A stretch of 64,000 nt of DNA from Herpetosiphon giganteus (GCF_016907925.1 NZ_JAFBCZ010000024.1:1-64000), one strand, 5' to 3'. Positions 53,646-62,804 are shown, numbered from the stretch's first letter. A program made the numbers and translations. The notes: generated from the sequence alone by a model not told the origin.

Positions 53646-54770
53646 TCACTCGTTACTGGGAGGAACAGGGGAATCGGGACTACGCACTTTGTCGAGAATT
53701 TGGTCGAGCCGCTCGCGGCTGTCGCTAATTTTCAACACTTCGCGCAGCATTGGCCACAACGGGCTAACCGCGAGCGCAGGTTCATCGGCTTTGCCATTAA
53801 ACACCGCTTCGGCCAAATTGGAATGGCGGCTGGCCAACAATTCACGGCCTTTGATTTGATCGATAAAGGCTTGGTGTTTGAGCATCAAGGATGCAACGTT
53901 ATTCGGTGATAAATGGTCGCGATAGAGCGCTAAGGGTGCGCGTGGGTTCAGATTCAATTCTTCAAAACGGCCCAAAATATCGCGGTGCATCTCGCGGCGA
54001 TACTCAAGGCTAGGCTGCATCTCCTTGCCATACAATTCGCGATAATAGGAAGCGGGATAATTGCCCAAGCGCGAAAGGAGGTCGGCCATGCGTTGGCGAT
54101 GGCGTTCGTTTGGCTGCCACAAAAATTCCCAAAGCACAAAATCTGGCTGCACATTGGCAATTGCATTCAAGGTCATCGGCAATTGGCGATCAGTATCAGT
54201 CAGGTAGGGAATGACTGGCAGCATCGCCACGCCGGTGGGAATTCCTGCGCGTTTGAGCGTATTCAAGGCTTCCAAGCGTGCAGAGGGCGGGGCCACTTTG
54301 CCCTCTAATTTTTCAGAAAGCAAGGGATCGATGGTGGGAATGCTCATCACCACAATCGCCAAGCCCTGCTCATTCATGCGTTGCAAGAGGGTCAAATCAT
54401 CCATCACAGCCAAACTTTTGGTCAAAATCAGCACTGGTTGTTTGGCAACTTGGCAAGCCTGCAACATCTGGCGGGTCAGACGATAGGTTTTTTCGGCAGG
54501 TTGATAGGCATCACCAAGGCTAAATGCCACCAAATCGCCGCGCGAAATTGAGCTTAATTGCTCGGCAAAGCGATCGGGCAAATCAACATTAGCGCGGATA
54601 ACCTCGTTGAATGGCCGCTGACTGAACGACCAGCCATCGCAATAGGCGCACCCAAATTCGCAGCCCACATATGGACCAACTTGATAGGTCGAGAGAAAAA
54701 ATTCATTAATTGTAGGGCGACGAGGTGCAAGCGCTGGCCCACCAGGGCGCTCTTCAACATAATAGGCCAT
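53646..54770 (-). CDS. radical SAM protein, SPL-like
   Basis: 374 residues. The iron-sulfur/SAM motif CEFGCAYC (CxxxCxxC) at about residues 38-45 is preceded by LSTYQVGPYVGC, followed by SLGDAYQPAEKTYRLTR, ILTKSLAVMDDL and VVMSIPTIDPLLSEKLEG, the pattern of the spore photoproduct lyase-like / Rv2578c-type radical SAM proteins (COG1533). Target unknown. An insertion-like C-terminal region (LYGKEMQPSLEYRREMHRD) is helical. Upstream of a c-di-GMP enzyme gene on the same strand; a functional link is not evident. Confidence 0.83.
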   Translation of the reverse strand: MAYYVEERPGGPALAPRRPTINEFFLSTYQVGPYVGCEFGCAYCDGWSFSQRPFNEVIRANVDLPDRFAEQLSSISRGDLVAFSLGDAYQPAEKTYRLTRQMLQACQVAKQPVLILTKSLAVMDDLTLLQRMNEQGLAIVVMSIPTIDPLLSEKLEGKVAPPSARLEALNTLKRAGIPTGVAMLPVIPYLTDTDRQLPMTLNAIANVQPDFVLWEFLWQPNERHRQRMADLLSRLGNYPASYYRELYGKEMQPSLEYRREMHRDILGRFEELNLNPRAPLALYRDHLSPNNVASLMLKHQAFIDQIKGRELLASRHSNLAEAVFNGKADEPALAVSPLWPMLREVLKISDSRERLDQILDKVRSPDSPVPPSNE

Positions 54771-55004
54771 TAGACGACTCCATGGTGTAGTTATTCTTGC
54801 GCATTATACCCAAACTTTGGCCATGTGAATTGCGCTTGCTTAAGCGCGAAACTCGTGGAGCGCAACCTGCTCATGGCGAGGCTCGTACTAAAGGACGAGG
54901 GCGAGTTGCAAATTTTACAGTTTCAGTTGGCCCCTGATTCGGATGTACAATCCAAATCACTGATTTATAGTAATGATTAAGCACTGTGCTGATTGGAGAA
55001 TACA
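54771..55004. other. spacer, divergent promoters
   Basis: 234 bp between the minus-strand radical SAM gene and the plus-strand beta-barrel protein gene. Nothing beyond a short inverted pair (gcgcgaaactcgtgg / cgaggctcg) is seen. Confidence 0.35.
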
Positions 55005-55475
55005 ATGCTGCAAGCTCGATATAGTAGTTGGACTGCCAGAAAACTTGAAATTAGCAGCCCTTATCATGCCCCATTCGAAGTGGAATTTAAGGGTTGGCGT
55101 GGCACGGTCCAATGGCAAATTGGAGCTAATTTCTATAGCCTTGACAATCCAAAAGCCAAGGGCTACCCCATTCTGATCACAGTCAATGGACAAGAATTAA
55201 TGCGGATTCAGCGCTTTGGTTTTTGGAAACCAATTCTCGAAGGCCATTATGCCAACCAACCGTTACGCTTTGAGCGGCCATCGGCCTGGAAAAGTACCTA
55301 TCAGGTGTATCTGAATCAGCAGATCGTTGGTGAAATTAAAACCGAAGGTTTTTGGAATCGGACGATGATTGCCAATTTTCATGATTCACAGCCCTTTGAT
55401 TTGCAGCTTGGCTGTTTATTATTTGCAATAACAACGTGGCGACGAGAGGCGGCGAGTGCAGCAGCAGCATCGTAA
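55005..55475 (+). CDS. tubby/scramblase-like beta-barrel protein (tentative)
   Basis: 156 residues, soluble, beta-rich: GWRGTVQWQIGANFYSLDN, YPILITVNGQELMRIQRFGF, STYQVYLNQQIVGEIKTEGF and DLQLGCLLFAITTWRR. Alternating strands ending in a single hydrophobic helix (LGCLLFAITTW) are the plan of tubby C-terminal/LURP-one/scramblase-like domains; no closer assignment is made. Start at 55005 with GGAG 6 nt upstream. The last 20 bp overlap the GTG start of the histidine kinase, so the protein is the first member of the two-component/ABC operon and may be a membrane-stress input component. Confidence 0.7.
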   Translation: MLQARYSSWTARKLEISSPYHAPFEVEFKGWRGTVQWQIGANFYSLDNPKAKGYPILITVNGQELMRIQRFGFWKPILEGHYANQPLRFERPSAWKSTYQVYLNQQIVGEIKTEGFWNRTMIANFHDSQPFDLQLGCLLFAITTWRREAASAAAAS

Positions 55476-57099
55476 ATTAAGCTTGCGCCATCGCTTGCGC
55501 CAACGCTTTGGCACGCTACGCTGGAAACTCACATGGTCATATGTGTGGATCAGCGTAGCGCTGACCTTGTTGATCAATACCTTAGCCTTTATCGTGGTTA
55601 TGGGTGCTGCGCCACCGCTTAATGCGCCCACTCTCCTCAGCGCCGCGCAAAATCATGCAGCCGAATTTAGTGCAGTGCTGCAAGAGCCAACCGATTCGCG
55701 CACAATCCAGCAAGTTTTGCGCTATCGTTTTGGCTCGTTGCGCGGCCAGTTTTTGCAAAATAATCTCGAATTGGCAATCAGCAATACGGTTAATAATACG
55801 CCCAGCGATCTTTCGCAAGAGATTATTTTGATGCCTGCCGAGGCCTTTACCCCAGAGGCAACCAATGATTTCAGCCAAAGTTATCATTTGCTGCTGCTCG
55901 ATGCCAAGGGAACGGTGCTCGGTGGCACGTTTCCCCGCTATACCCCTGCTGGCCAACCATGGAATGATTCGGTGATTGGCAATGATCGGCGGGTTGTGCA
56001 GGCAGCACTGGCAGGCAGCAACGATATTGATCAGCTGACGTGGACTTATGACAATTATTTAGTGATTGCAACGCCGATTCTTGACCAAGCCAACCAAGTT
56101 ATTGGCGCATTGTATGTTCGTTCGCGGCCACTGAGCCAAAATCAAGTGATTGTTGCGCTGCTGATGGTGATTATTTTTATGGTTAGTTCGGTTGTTTCGC
56201 TGATTGCTAATGCGATTATTGGCATGGTGTATGGCTGGTTTGTGGCGCGTAATTTTGTACGCCGCTTGGTTCAGCTGACCAAAGCCACCGATAGTTTGGC
56301 TGCTGGCAACTTGAGCGTGCGGGTCAACGATACGGCCAGCGATGAAATTGGCCAATTAGCCCGCCGCTTTGATAGCATGGCCCAAGAGCTTGAATCGAAT
56401 GTCAAAATGTTACGTCAACTTGCTGATCGTAATGCGGCGTTGGTGGAGCAAGCAGGCCAATTAGCAATTGTCGAGGAGCGCAATCGGCTTGCCCGCGATT
56501 TACACGATAGCGTCAGCCAAGAGCTATTTAGCGTAACGATGTTGGCAGCAGCGGCCCGCAATTTGTTGCCAGCCCAACCAGATAAAGCCCGTAGCCAAGT
56601 TGAACAACTCAGCCAAATGGCCCAACGGGCCTTGCACGAAACCAGAGGCTTGATCTTCGCTTTGCGGCCAGCAGCGCTTGGCGATCAAGGCTTGGTTCCA
56701 GCGTTACGTCAACTGGTCGAAGAGGCTGCTCGTCGTCAAGGCTTGCAAATTCAGCTAAACATCAACGGCGAACGACGTATTCCCTTAGATCACGAGCAAG
56801 CGTTCTATCGCATCTGTCAAGAAGCATTGGCCAACATTACCAAGCATAGCGGGGTTAATAGTGCCAGTGTTAACCTCGAATACGAGGCCCAGCGCACCAT
56901 TTTAGAAGTCAGCGACCGTGGCCGTGGCTTTGATCTCCAACAGCCACGCAACTCGCACTCGCTTGGCTTAATTAGCATTCAGGAGCGTGCCAATGCAGTT
57001 GGCGGCACAGTCGAAGTAACCGCCGCTCCGGGCCAAGGTACAAGCCTGCGCATCGTTGTACCACGCAGCCAAACCGGGCTTCTGGTAGAGCCGCGTTAA
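55456..57099 (+). CDS. NarL-family sensor histidine kinase (LiaS-like)
   Basis: 547 residues. Membrane helix (about 30-52), an extracellular sensor region of about 180 residues, a second helix (about 232-262), a HAMP domain (ATDSLAAGNLSVRVNDT), then HisKA_3 with phospho-acceptor His350 in ARDLHDSVSQELFS, and HATPase_c with N box ICQEALANITKHS and G boxes DRGRGFD and SLGLISIQERA. GTG start overlapping the upstream gene by 20 bp. Phosphorylates the NarL-type regulator 19 bp downstream. The sensor domain is bigger than in LiaS/VraS proper, so the signal may be a ligand rather than intramembrane stress. Confidence 0.92.
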   Translation: MQQQHRKLSLRHRLRQRFGTLRWKLTWSYVWISVALTLLINTLAFIVVMGAAPPLNAPTLLSAAQNHAAEFSAVLQEPTDSRTIQQVLRYRFGSLRGQFLQNNLELAISNTVNNTPSDLSQEIILMPAEAFTPEATNDFSQSYHLLLLDAKGTVLGGTFPRYTPAGQPWNDSVIGNDRRVVQAALAGSNDIDQLTWTYDNYLVIATPILDQANQVIGALYVRSRPLSQNQVIVALLMVIIFMVSSVVSLIANAIIGMVYGWFVARNFVRRLVQLTKATDSLAAGNLSVRVNDTASDEIGQLARRFDSMAQELESNVKMLRQLADRNAALVEQAGQLAIVEERNRLARDLHDSVSQELFSVTMLAAAARNLLPAQPDKARSQVEQLSQMAQRALHETRGLIFALRPAALGDQGLVPALRQLVEEAARRQGLQIQLNINGERRIPLDHEQAFYRICQEALANITKHSGVNSASVNLEYEAQRTILEVSDRGRGFDLQQPRNSHSLGLISIQERANAVGGTVEVTAAPGQGTSLRIVVPRSQTGLLVEPR

Positions 57100-57118
57100 T
57101 AGCACGAAGGGACGGAGC

Positions 57119-57778
57119 ATGCACGAGCAAATTCGAGTTGTTTTAGTTGATGATCATGTTGTAGTACGGGTCGGATTGCGGGCCTTCTTGGATACGCAAC
57201 CAGATATTGAGATTGTAGGCGAGGCTGCTTCTGGCGAAGAAGGCGTTCAGGTTGTTAGCCAAGTGTTGCCCGACGTGGTGTTGATGGATTTGCTGATGCC
57301 TGGCATCGACGGCGTGGAAGCAACCCGCCAAGTGCGCGGAGCCTCACCATCGACCCAAGTAATTGTGCTCACATCGTATAGCGAAGATGAGCGGATTTTT
57401 CCGGCAATCAAGGCGGGAGCGCTCTCATATTTGCTCAAAGATGTTGGGCCTGATGCCTTGGTGGCGGCCATTCGCGCGGCGCGGCGTGGTGAAGCGACCT
57501 TGCACCCCATGGTTGCCTCGCGCTTGATGACCGAACTTACCAGCTCGCGGCGCTCGCCGTTGGATACGCTAACCGAACGCGAACGCGAAGTGTTGACCTG
57601 TATTGCTCGTGGCATGAGCAATGCTGAAATTGCCGATCATTTGGTCATTGGCGAGCGTACGGTTAAAACTCACGTCAGCAATATTTTATCCAAGTTACAT
57701 TTGCAAGATCGCACTCAAGCGGCAATCATGGCCTTACGTGAGCGCCTTGTGCCGCTTGATGATGAACAAAATAAATAA
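57119..57778 (+). CDS. NarL/LuxR-type response regulator (LiaR-like)
   Basis: 219 residues. Receiver with acidic pair DD at 11-12, phospho-acceptor Asp57 in VVLMDLLMPG, Thr in VLTSYSED and Lys in SYLLKDVG, then a C-terminal LuxR helix-turn-helix (LTEREREVLTCIARGMSNAE, ERTVKTHVSNILSKLHLQDR). Activated by the preceding kinase, and likely controls the downstream ABC exporter and its own operon. Start ATG with GGGACGGAG upstream, 19 bp after the kinase stop. Confidence 0.95.
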   Translation: MHEQIRVVLVDDHVVVRVGLRAFLDTQPDIEIVGEAASGEEGVQVVSQVLPDVVLMDLLMPGIDGVEATRQVRGASPSTQVIVLTSYSEDERIFPAIKAGALSYLLKDVGPDALVAAIRAARRGEATLHPMVASRLMTELTSSRRSPLDTLTEREREVLTCIARGMSNAEIADHLVIGERTVKTHVSNILSKLHLQDRTQAAIMALRERLVPLDDEQNK

Positions 57779-57842
57779 TAACTGCAACATTGAACCCAAT
57801 GTTAACGTTATACTAACATCGCAGCCTATAGAGGAGCATTCT

Positions 57843-58805
57843 ATGAGTGGAATCGCAATTACCGCTGAAGGATTGACGAAAGTCTATAAAAATGTCCCAG
57901 CAGTGAATAATTTAAGTTTACATATTCCAGAAGGTACGATTTACGGTTTCTTAGGCCCAAACGGTGCGGGTAAAACCACCACTATCCGTATGTTATTGGG
58001 GCTAATCCGACCAACAGCTGGGAAGGCAGCAATTTTTGGCCATGATATTTTACATGCGCGCAAAAACATTGCACCATATGTTGGGGCAATTGTCGAATCG
58101 CCAGCATTTTATACATTTATGTCGGGCTTAGAAAATTTACGTCTTTTAGCCCGTTCTGGTGGTCATGATTTACCGCAAGCCCGCTTTGATGAATTACTTG
58201 AATTTGTGGGTTTGCGTGGCCGTGAAAAAGATAAAGTTAAAACCTATTCGTTGGGGATGAAGCAACGGCTTGGCGTGGCAGCAACCCTGCTCAACGACCC
58301 CAAATTGGTGTTTCTCGATGAGCCAACCAACGGGCTTGACCCTGCTGGGACGGTCGAAATGCGGAATTTGATTTTGCGCATGGGCCAAGAAGGCCGCACC
58401 GTCTTCCTTTCGAGCCACTTGTTGTTTGAAGTGGAACAAGTTTGCTCGAATGTGGCAATTATTCAAAAAGGCGTAACAATCAAACAAGGACGGGTGCGCG
58501 ATTTGCTGGCTGCTGAAGGCGGCCCAGGCTATGCAATCGAGGCTGCACCATTTGACAAGGCCATGGCCATTTTGAAAGAAATTCCCGAATTAAAAGCCAC
58601 CAGCTTTGACCAACACTGGATTAATATCAACGCCGAACCGCAGGATGTGCCACAAGTAATGCGCAAATTGGTGCAAGCTGATGTTGATGTGTTCCAAGTG
58701 GTGGTGCGCCAACGCTCGCTCGAATCGTTGTTCTTGGAAATTACCGGTAACGGTGGCGCAGCTGCGCCACAACCGTTGGCTGAAGTTGTGGTAGGGGGTC
58801 GCTAA
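57843..58805 (+). CDS. ABC exporter ATP-binding protein
   Basis: 320 residues. Walker A GPNGAGKTTTIR, signature YSLGMKQRLG, Walker B LVFLDEPTNGLDP and the H-loop SSHLLFEVEQV, the pattern of ABC-2/BcrA-type exporters. A C-terminal extension of about 90 residues (YAIEAAPFDKAMAILKEI...) is typical of bacitracin/lantibiotic-type or DrrA-like ATPases. Start at 57843 with GAGGAG 6 nt upstream. The frame is open far upstream, but that part overlaps the response regulator. Works with the permease 2 bp downstream. Likely confers resistance to envelope-active compounds under the two-component system (inference). Confidence 0.93.
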   Translation: MSGIAITAEGLTKVYKNVPAVNNLSLHIPEGTIYGFLGPNGAGKTTTIRMLLGLIRPTAGKAAIFGHDILHARKNIAPYVGAIVESPAFYTFMSGLENLRLLARSGGHDLPQARFDELLEFVGLRGREKDKVKTYSLGMKQRLGVAATLLNDPKLVFLDEPTNGLDPAGTVEMRNLILRMGQEGRTVFLSSHLLFEVEQVCSNVAIIQKGVTIKQGRVRDLLAAEGGPGYAIEAAPFDKAMAILKEIPELKATSFDQHWININAEPQDVPQVMRKLVQADVDVFQVVVRQRSLESLFLEITGNGGAAAPQPLAEVVVGGR

Positions 58806-58807
58806 TA

Positions 58808-59647
58808 ATGTGGAATTTATTTCGTGCTGAATGGACCAAAACCTATAAACGCCCAGCCAATATTGGCTTGTTTATCGTTACCTTAGGTATTATTTTGCTC
58901 GGTTTTGTGGGTGCTGTTGGGATCGCACTCTATCAAGGCACAAATAGCGAATTTGGCCAAAATATCAAACAACTAACCATGTTTCCCACTAGCTTGGAAT
59001 TACCATTAATCGTACTCAGCCAACTTGGCTCGATTTTAGCGATTGTCTTTATGAGCAACAGCATTGGCGCTGAATATACCAATGATACGTGGAAAGTGCT
59101 GCTCCCACGGCGCGCACGGCGCAGTGATTTTATTATTATCAAAATTGTGATCTGTTTATTATTTATGACGCTTTTGATCGTCATGTCGCTGATTTTTGGG
59201 GCGTTGGTAGCAATGCTTGGAAGTTTAGTGATTGGTGGCGATATTAGCAATATGGATCTATTTTCAGCTTCAGGACTCTTCAAATCGCTGGTACCAATCT
59301 TTTTGCAATTGATCGTGTTCTCATCAATTACCTTGTTGGTAACGATGATCAGCCGTTCGACGATTATGGGGATTGTGTTTGGGATTGTGGGAAACACAAT
59401 TTTTGGAGTTGCAATCAACTTTTCCGAGCTGGTGGCCAAAATTCTTCCCAATGCCCACATTGCGAATCTTGAGGCCAATTGGCTCTATGAAGGTGAGCAA
59501 AAAACCATGACGCTCGGCATGCTTGAAGGGTTATTTGGCACTCAAGTATCGTTGACAACCAGCCTCATGGTGGTGTTGGCTTATATCTTTGGCTCGATTA
59601 TTTTTGGAATCTTGCTGTTTCAACGACGGGATATGGCTGGGCAATAG
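58808..59647 (+). CDS. ABC-2 type exporter permease
   Basis: 279 residues, six hydrophobic segments: IGLFIVTLGIILLGFVGAVG, LPLIVLSQLGSILAIVFMSN, IVICLLFMTLLIVMSLIFGA, FLQLIVFSSITLLVTMISRS, IMGIVFGIVGNTIFGVAI and LMVVLAYIFGSIIFGILLF. The NSIGAEYTNDTWKVLLPRRA stretch after helix 2 is the conserved ABC-2 membrane text seen in BcrB/NatB-like proteins. Two bp after the ATPase stop; ends the operon at a strong terminator. Confidence 0.88.
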   Translation: MWNLFRAEWTKTYKRPANIGLFIVTLGIILLGFVGAVGIALYQGTNSEFGQNIKQLTMFPTSLELPLIVLSQLGSILAIVFMSNSIGAEYTNDTWKVLLPRRARRSDFIIIKIVICLLFMTLLIVMSLIFGALVAMLGSLVIGGDISNMDLFSASGLFKSLVPIFLQLIVFSSITLLVTMISRSTIMGIVFGIVGNTIFGVAINFSELVAKILPNAHIANLEANWLYEGEQKTMTLGMLEGLFGTQVSLTTSLMVVLAYIFGSIIFGILLFQRRDMAGQ

Positions 59648-59672
59648 CTTGTAGCTCTCAAGAGGGTTTGGG

Positions 59673-59703
59673 CCGTGGTCTTCATTGACCACGGTCTTTT
59701 TTT
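59673..59703 (+). terminator. terminator of two-component/ABC operon
   Basis: 8-bp stem CCGTGGTC/GACCACGG (59673-59680 with 59687-59694) and a 6-nt loop, then TC and seven T. The T-run overlaps the stop codon of the convergent homoserine dehydrogenase gene. Confidence 0.9.
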
Positions 59704-60706
59704 AGCGCAAGGCCAAGAGGTCAAACAAGACTGCCGAGGCGGTTACTTCAACGCCTGCACCAGGCCCGCGTACCACGAGCGGTCGTTCTTGGTAGCGCTT
59801 GGTCGTCCACGCCACCAGATTATCAGGGCCTTTGAGCGAACCAAGCGGGCTATTGTTGGCAACTGCTTGCAAGCCAACCCGCGCACCAGCGGGCGAAATC
59901 GAAGCAACGTAGCGCAAAGTTTGGCCTTGGGCCACAGCATCAGCCTGACGTTGGGCATAGCCAGCATCAAGTTGCTCAAGCTGGGACATAAATTCAGCAA
60001 TGCTTAAATCGGCAAACTCAGCAGGATACAATGGTTCAATCGCAATCTCGCTCAAGTTCCATTGATAACCCAAAGTTCGCGCCAAAATCAAGGCTTTGCG
60101 GGCAACATCAACCCCGCCCAAGTCGTCGCGCGGGTCTGGTTCCGTCCAGCCCAAGGCTTTGGCTTCACGCACTGCGGCGGAATAGGGCTGGCCTTGCTCA
60201 ATCGATGAGAGCAAAAAGCCCAAAGTGCCACTCAAACAGCCTTCGATCCGTTGCACCTGATCGCCAGTATCGCGCAGCAAATTGGTGGTGACGACAATTG
60301 GTAATCCTGCGCCAACAGTGGCTTCGTAGCGGGTGCGGTGCTCGCCAACCAAGGCTTGAAACAGATTCAAATCATCGCACAATGGTTTTTTGTTGGCCAA
60401 GGCCAAACGCTGGCCACTGGCAACTAATTCGACCAATTGGCCGGCGTTGGCTTCGGCGGTGGTATCGGCCACCAAACAGCCAGCAGGCAAGGCAGCTCGC
60501 CAATCGCCGCTGGTGCCTTCTGGCAAGCTAGCTAAAGTTGCACCTTGGGCTTTGGCCGCAGCAACCGCCAACCAGCGTTCGTTGCTCAACGGCCCAACCA
60601 CATAGCCAGAACGATCGGCCACCAAGGCCAGCGTAAAATGAGGCAATGCTTGGGCTAGCACCGCCCGCCCGACTCCACCAAAGCCATAAATTGCTAAATT
60701 GTGCAT
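59702..60706 (-). CDS. hom: homoserine dehydrogenase, short form without ACT domain
   Basis: 334 residues. NAD(P)-binding GFGGVGRAVL at the N-terminus, LALANKKPL, RYEATVGAGLPIV with RIEGCLSGTLGFLL, and the catalytic/substrate motif ALGWTEPDPRDDLGGVDVARK with the conserved acidic and Lys residues. Reduces aspartate semialdehyde to homoserine for Thr/Met synthesis. The C-terminal regulatory ACT domain of the 430-residue enzymes is missing, so feedback inhibition by threonine through that domain is not expected. Single gene. Confidence 0.9.
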   Translation of the reverse strand: MHNLAIYGFGGVGRAVLAQALPHFTLALVADRSGYVVGPLSNERWLAVAAAKAQGATLASLPEGTSGDWRAALPAGCLVADTTAEANAGQLVELVASGQRLALANKKPLCDDLNLFQALVGEHRTRYEATVGAGLPIVVTTNLLRDTGDQVQRIEGCLSGTLGFLLSSIEQGQPYSAAVREAKALGWTEPDPRDDLGGVDVARKALILARTLGYQWNLSEIAIEPLYPAEFADLSIAEFMSQLEQLDAGYAQRQADAVAQGQTLRYVASISPAGARVGLQAVANNSPLGSLKGPDNLVAWTTKRYQERPLVVRGPGAGVEVTASAVLFDLLALR

Positions 60707-60801
60707 TGTTAGCGTCCTTATCTGATGTGTCGGGCTGTATTGTACGGGCTAGCCAACTATTTAGGCAACATTTTGGATCAAGCTTGACGCAAATTTGCTC
60801 G

Positions 60802-61668
60802 TTATTCGGCTTTACGCTGCTTTTTGAGCAATTTACGCACTTTTTCTTCTTCGGCAATCACTGCTTCAACTGCTTTGGCATCAAGTTTGCCTGCATCAAC
60901 CAAGGCATAGGCTCCCGAACGATCGAGCACCAACACATTGTCGTCGTCAAACTCGAACGGCATATCGGCAACCAGCATTTCAACCACAGCCTTGAGAATC
61001 GCAATCCGTGCCCAGCGTTTATCGTTGGCGGCAATCACCTGCCATGGCGCGATTTCGCTGGAGGTGCGGGCCAGCATTTCATCAGTGGCAATTGCATATT
61101 CTGGCCATTTTTCGCGGTTGCGCCAATCTTCTTCGGTTAATTTCCAAGTTTTAAGCGGATCTTGTTCGCGGTCGCGAAAGCGTTTTTCTTGCTCCTCGCT
61201 AGAAATATGCAGGAAAAATTTTAAAATCGAGGTTCTATCGTTATGTAAAATTCGTTCAAAATCGTTGATTTCGCCATAGGCTTGGCTCCACTCGCGCATC
61301 GTCGCAAAGCCCTCAACCCGCTCGACCAGCACGCGGCCATACCACGAACGGTCAAACAGCACCATCTGGCCATCGCGGGGCATGCGGTTCCAGAAGCGCC
61401 AAAGATAGTTGTGGGCGCGTTCTTCTGGTGTGGGCGCAGCAATTGGATGCACCACAAAACCGCGTGGATCGAGCGCTTCGGTCAGGCGTTTGATTGCGCC
61501 GCCTTTGCCACTGGCATCCCAGCCTTCAAAGACCAATACCATGCGATGGCCAATTTGGGTTACGGCGCGTTGCAAGCGCAACATTTTAAATTGTAATTCT
61601 TCAAGCTGGCGCTCGTAGGATTTTTTGCCCAAATGTAGCGATAAATCAACTTGGTCAAGCATTGACAT
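60802..61668 (-). CDS. ppk2: polyphosphate kinase 2 family protein
   Basis: 288 residues, single-domain PPK2. Walker A VFEGWDASGKGGAIKRL, Walker B-like FDRSWYGRVLVERVEG, lid region FFLHISSEEQEKRFRDRE, DPLKTWKLTEEDW, and KWPEYAIATDEMLARTSS plus PWQVIAANDKRWARI. These enzymes use polyphosphate to phosphorylate nucleoside di- or monophosphates. The class (ADP versus AMP) is not assigned with certainty. Start at 61668 (MSMLDQVDLS) with AAGGAG 7 nt upstream. The C-terminal 60 residues (FDDDNVLVLDRSGAYALV, EEEKVRKLLKKQRKAE) are a charged tail beyond the usual core. Confidence 0.92.
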   Translation of the reverse strand: MSMLDQVDLSLHLGKKSYERQLEELQFKMLRLQRAVTQIGHRMVLVFEGWDASGKGGAIKRLTEALDPRGFVVHPIAAPTPEERAHNYLWRFWNRMPRDGQMVLFDRSWYGRVLVERVEGFATMREWSQAYGEINDFERILHNDRTSILKFFLHISSEEQEKRFRDREQDPLKTWKLTEEDWRNREKWPEYAIATDEMLARTSSEIAPWQVIAANDKRWARIAILKAVVEMLVADMPFEFDDDNVLVLDRSGAYALVDAGKLDAKAVEAVIAEEEKVRKLLKKQRKAE

Positions 61669-61689
61669 GATAGGCTCCTTTAAATGCAA

Positions 61690-61713
61690 AACGCCCCGCA
61701 ATCACGGAGCGTT
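61690..61713 (-). terminator. terminator after ArsR-type regulator gene
   Basis: 9-bp stem with one G-T pair (61690-61698 with 61705-61713), 6-nt loop, then TTTTGCATTT on the minus strand. It separates the regulator from ppk2. Confidence 0.75.
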
Positions 61714-61724
61714 AGCACGAATGC

Positions 61725-62804
61725 TTAGACAAATTCGCGCAAGCGCGCTGAAATTTCCTCAATCCGTTGGCGATTGATTGAATAATATTTTGCGCCTTTA
61801 TCGCGCCGCACATTCAGCACACCAGAGGTTTCCATCAGCTTCAAATGGCGTGAAACTGCTGATTGATGAATATCGAGCAAATTGACAATTTCTTGGGCAT
61901 ATAATTCACGGCCATGTAACAAGGTCATAATTTGCAGGCGGGTTTTATCGGCCAAGGCTGCCAATGGCTGATAGAGGCTTTGAGTGCGCTCAGTTTGCTC
62001 GTCGCCTTCGGCAGGTGTGGTGCTGCTATTATAAAACACAGTAAGTAATGAATTATTAAACAGAAACGACAAATATGGCCCGATATATTGTGATGGAACA
62101 AAACGCACGGTGCTAATGGTGCTAAGTCGTTCATGAATGTGGTCTGGCAAACGGCGGCCAGTTACACCAGCAAATAAATCGCGGAAGTTAACACTATATT
62201 GATGAGTACGATGATAATGAGCATTGCGTTCACGGCGAGCTTGTTGCAATTCATATTGCTCGCGATAAATTCGATCCCAGAAGCGCTGAATTGTTGAAAC
62301 CAATAAGTCGCGCCATTCGGTTGGCTGTTGCAACAATTCGATTAATTCTTCGGTATCGACTGGAAATTGCATTTTAGCCAATAATTCTTCTAATTGCTCT
62401 TGATCAGCAATAATTTCTGCTGGCGTGTGCAATAATTCAATATCTGCGTTGGCGGCGGTGCGTTGCACAATTTTATGCACAATCGCTGCACATTCTTGCG
62501 CCGAAAGCGCTTTGAGATCATCGATCAAGCCATTAAAATCGTCGTGGCCAGCAGCACCTGGGGCTAAAAGTTGGCCAGCCACCGTTTCAACCACAACATA
62601 GGGATACACACCCAAGCGCATTGCCAGCTGAATATCGTGGCGTAAGCGTGGTGGCACACTCGCAGCAGCTTCAACCAGCCAAGCATCTAAGCCCTCAAAA
62701 TCGTGAACAATTCCAATCAGACCCATTGTCGAAAGCAGATCCAACCCAAGTGATGGGACAAAATCAACTTTAAATGCCGGTTGAGCGCGAACGAGTTCAG
62801 TCAT
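61725..62804 (-). CDS. ArsR-type winged-helix regulator with large N-terminal domain
   Basis: 359 residues. The C-terminal 85 residues are an ArsR-like DNA-binding domain (LAALADKTRLQIMTLL, YAQEIVNLLDIHQSAVSRHL, KLMETSGVLNVRRDKGAKYY). The N-terminal 260 residues form an all-helical domain (KVDFVPSLGLDLLSTMGLIG, LRHDIQLAMRLGVYPYVVVE, TEWRDLLVSTIQRFWDRIY) of the DUF5937-like type found in some actinobacterial and Chloroflexota regulators, probably ligand sensing. No metal-binding Cys cluster. Start at 62804 (MTELVRAQ) because GGAG is 9 nt upstream, versus 3 nt for the ATG two codons earlier. Target genes not evident; ppk2 downstream is behind a terminator. Confidence 0.85.
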   Translation of the reverse strand: MTELVRAQPAFKVDFVPSLGLDLLSTMGLIGIVHDFEGLDAWLVEAAASVPPRLRHDIQLAMRLGVYPYVVVETVAGQLLAPGAAGHDDFNGLIDDLKALSAQECAAIVHKIVQRTAANADIELLHTPAEIIADQEQLEELLAKMQFPVDTEELIELLQQPTEWRDLLVSTIQRFWDRIYREQYELQQARRERNAHYHRTHQYSVNFRDLFAGVTGRRLPDHIHERLSTISTVRFVPSQYIGPYLSFLFNNSLLTVFYNSSTTPAEGDEQTERTQSLYQPLAALADKTRLQIMTLLHGRELYAQEIVNLLDIHQSAVSRHLKLMETSGVLNVRRDKGAKYYSINRQRIEEISARLREFV

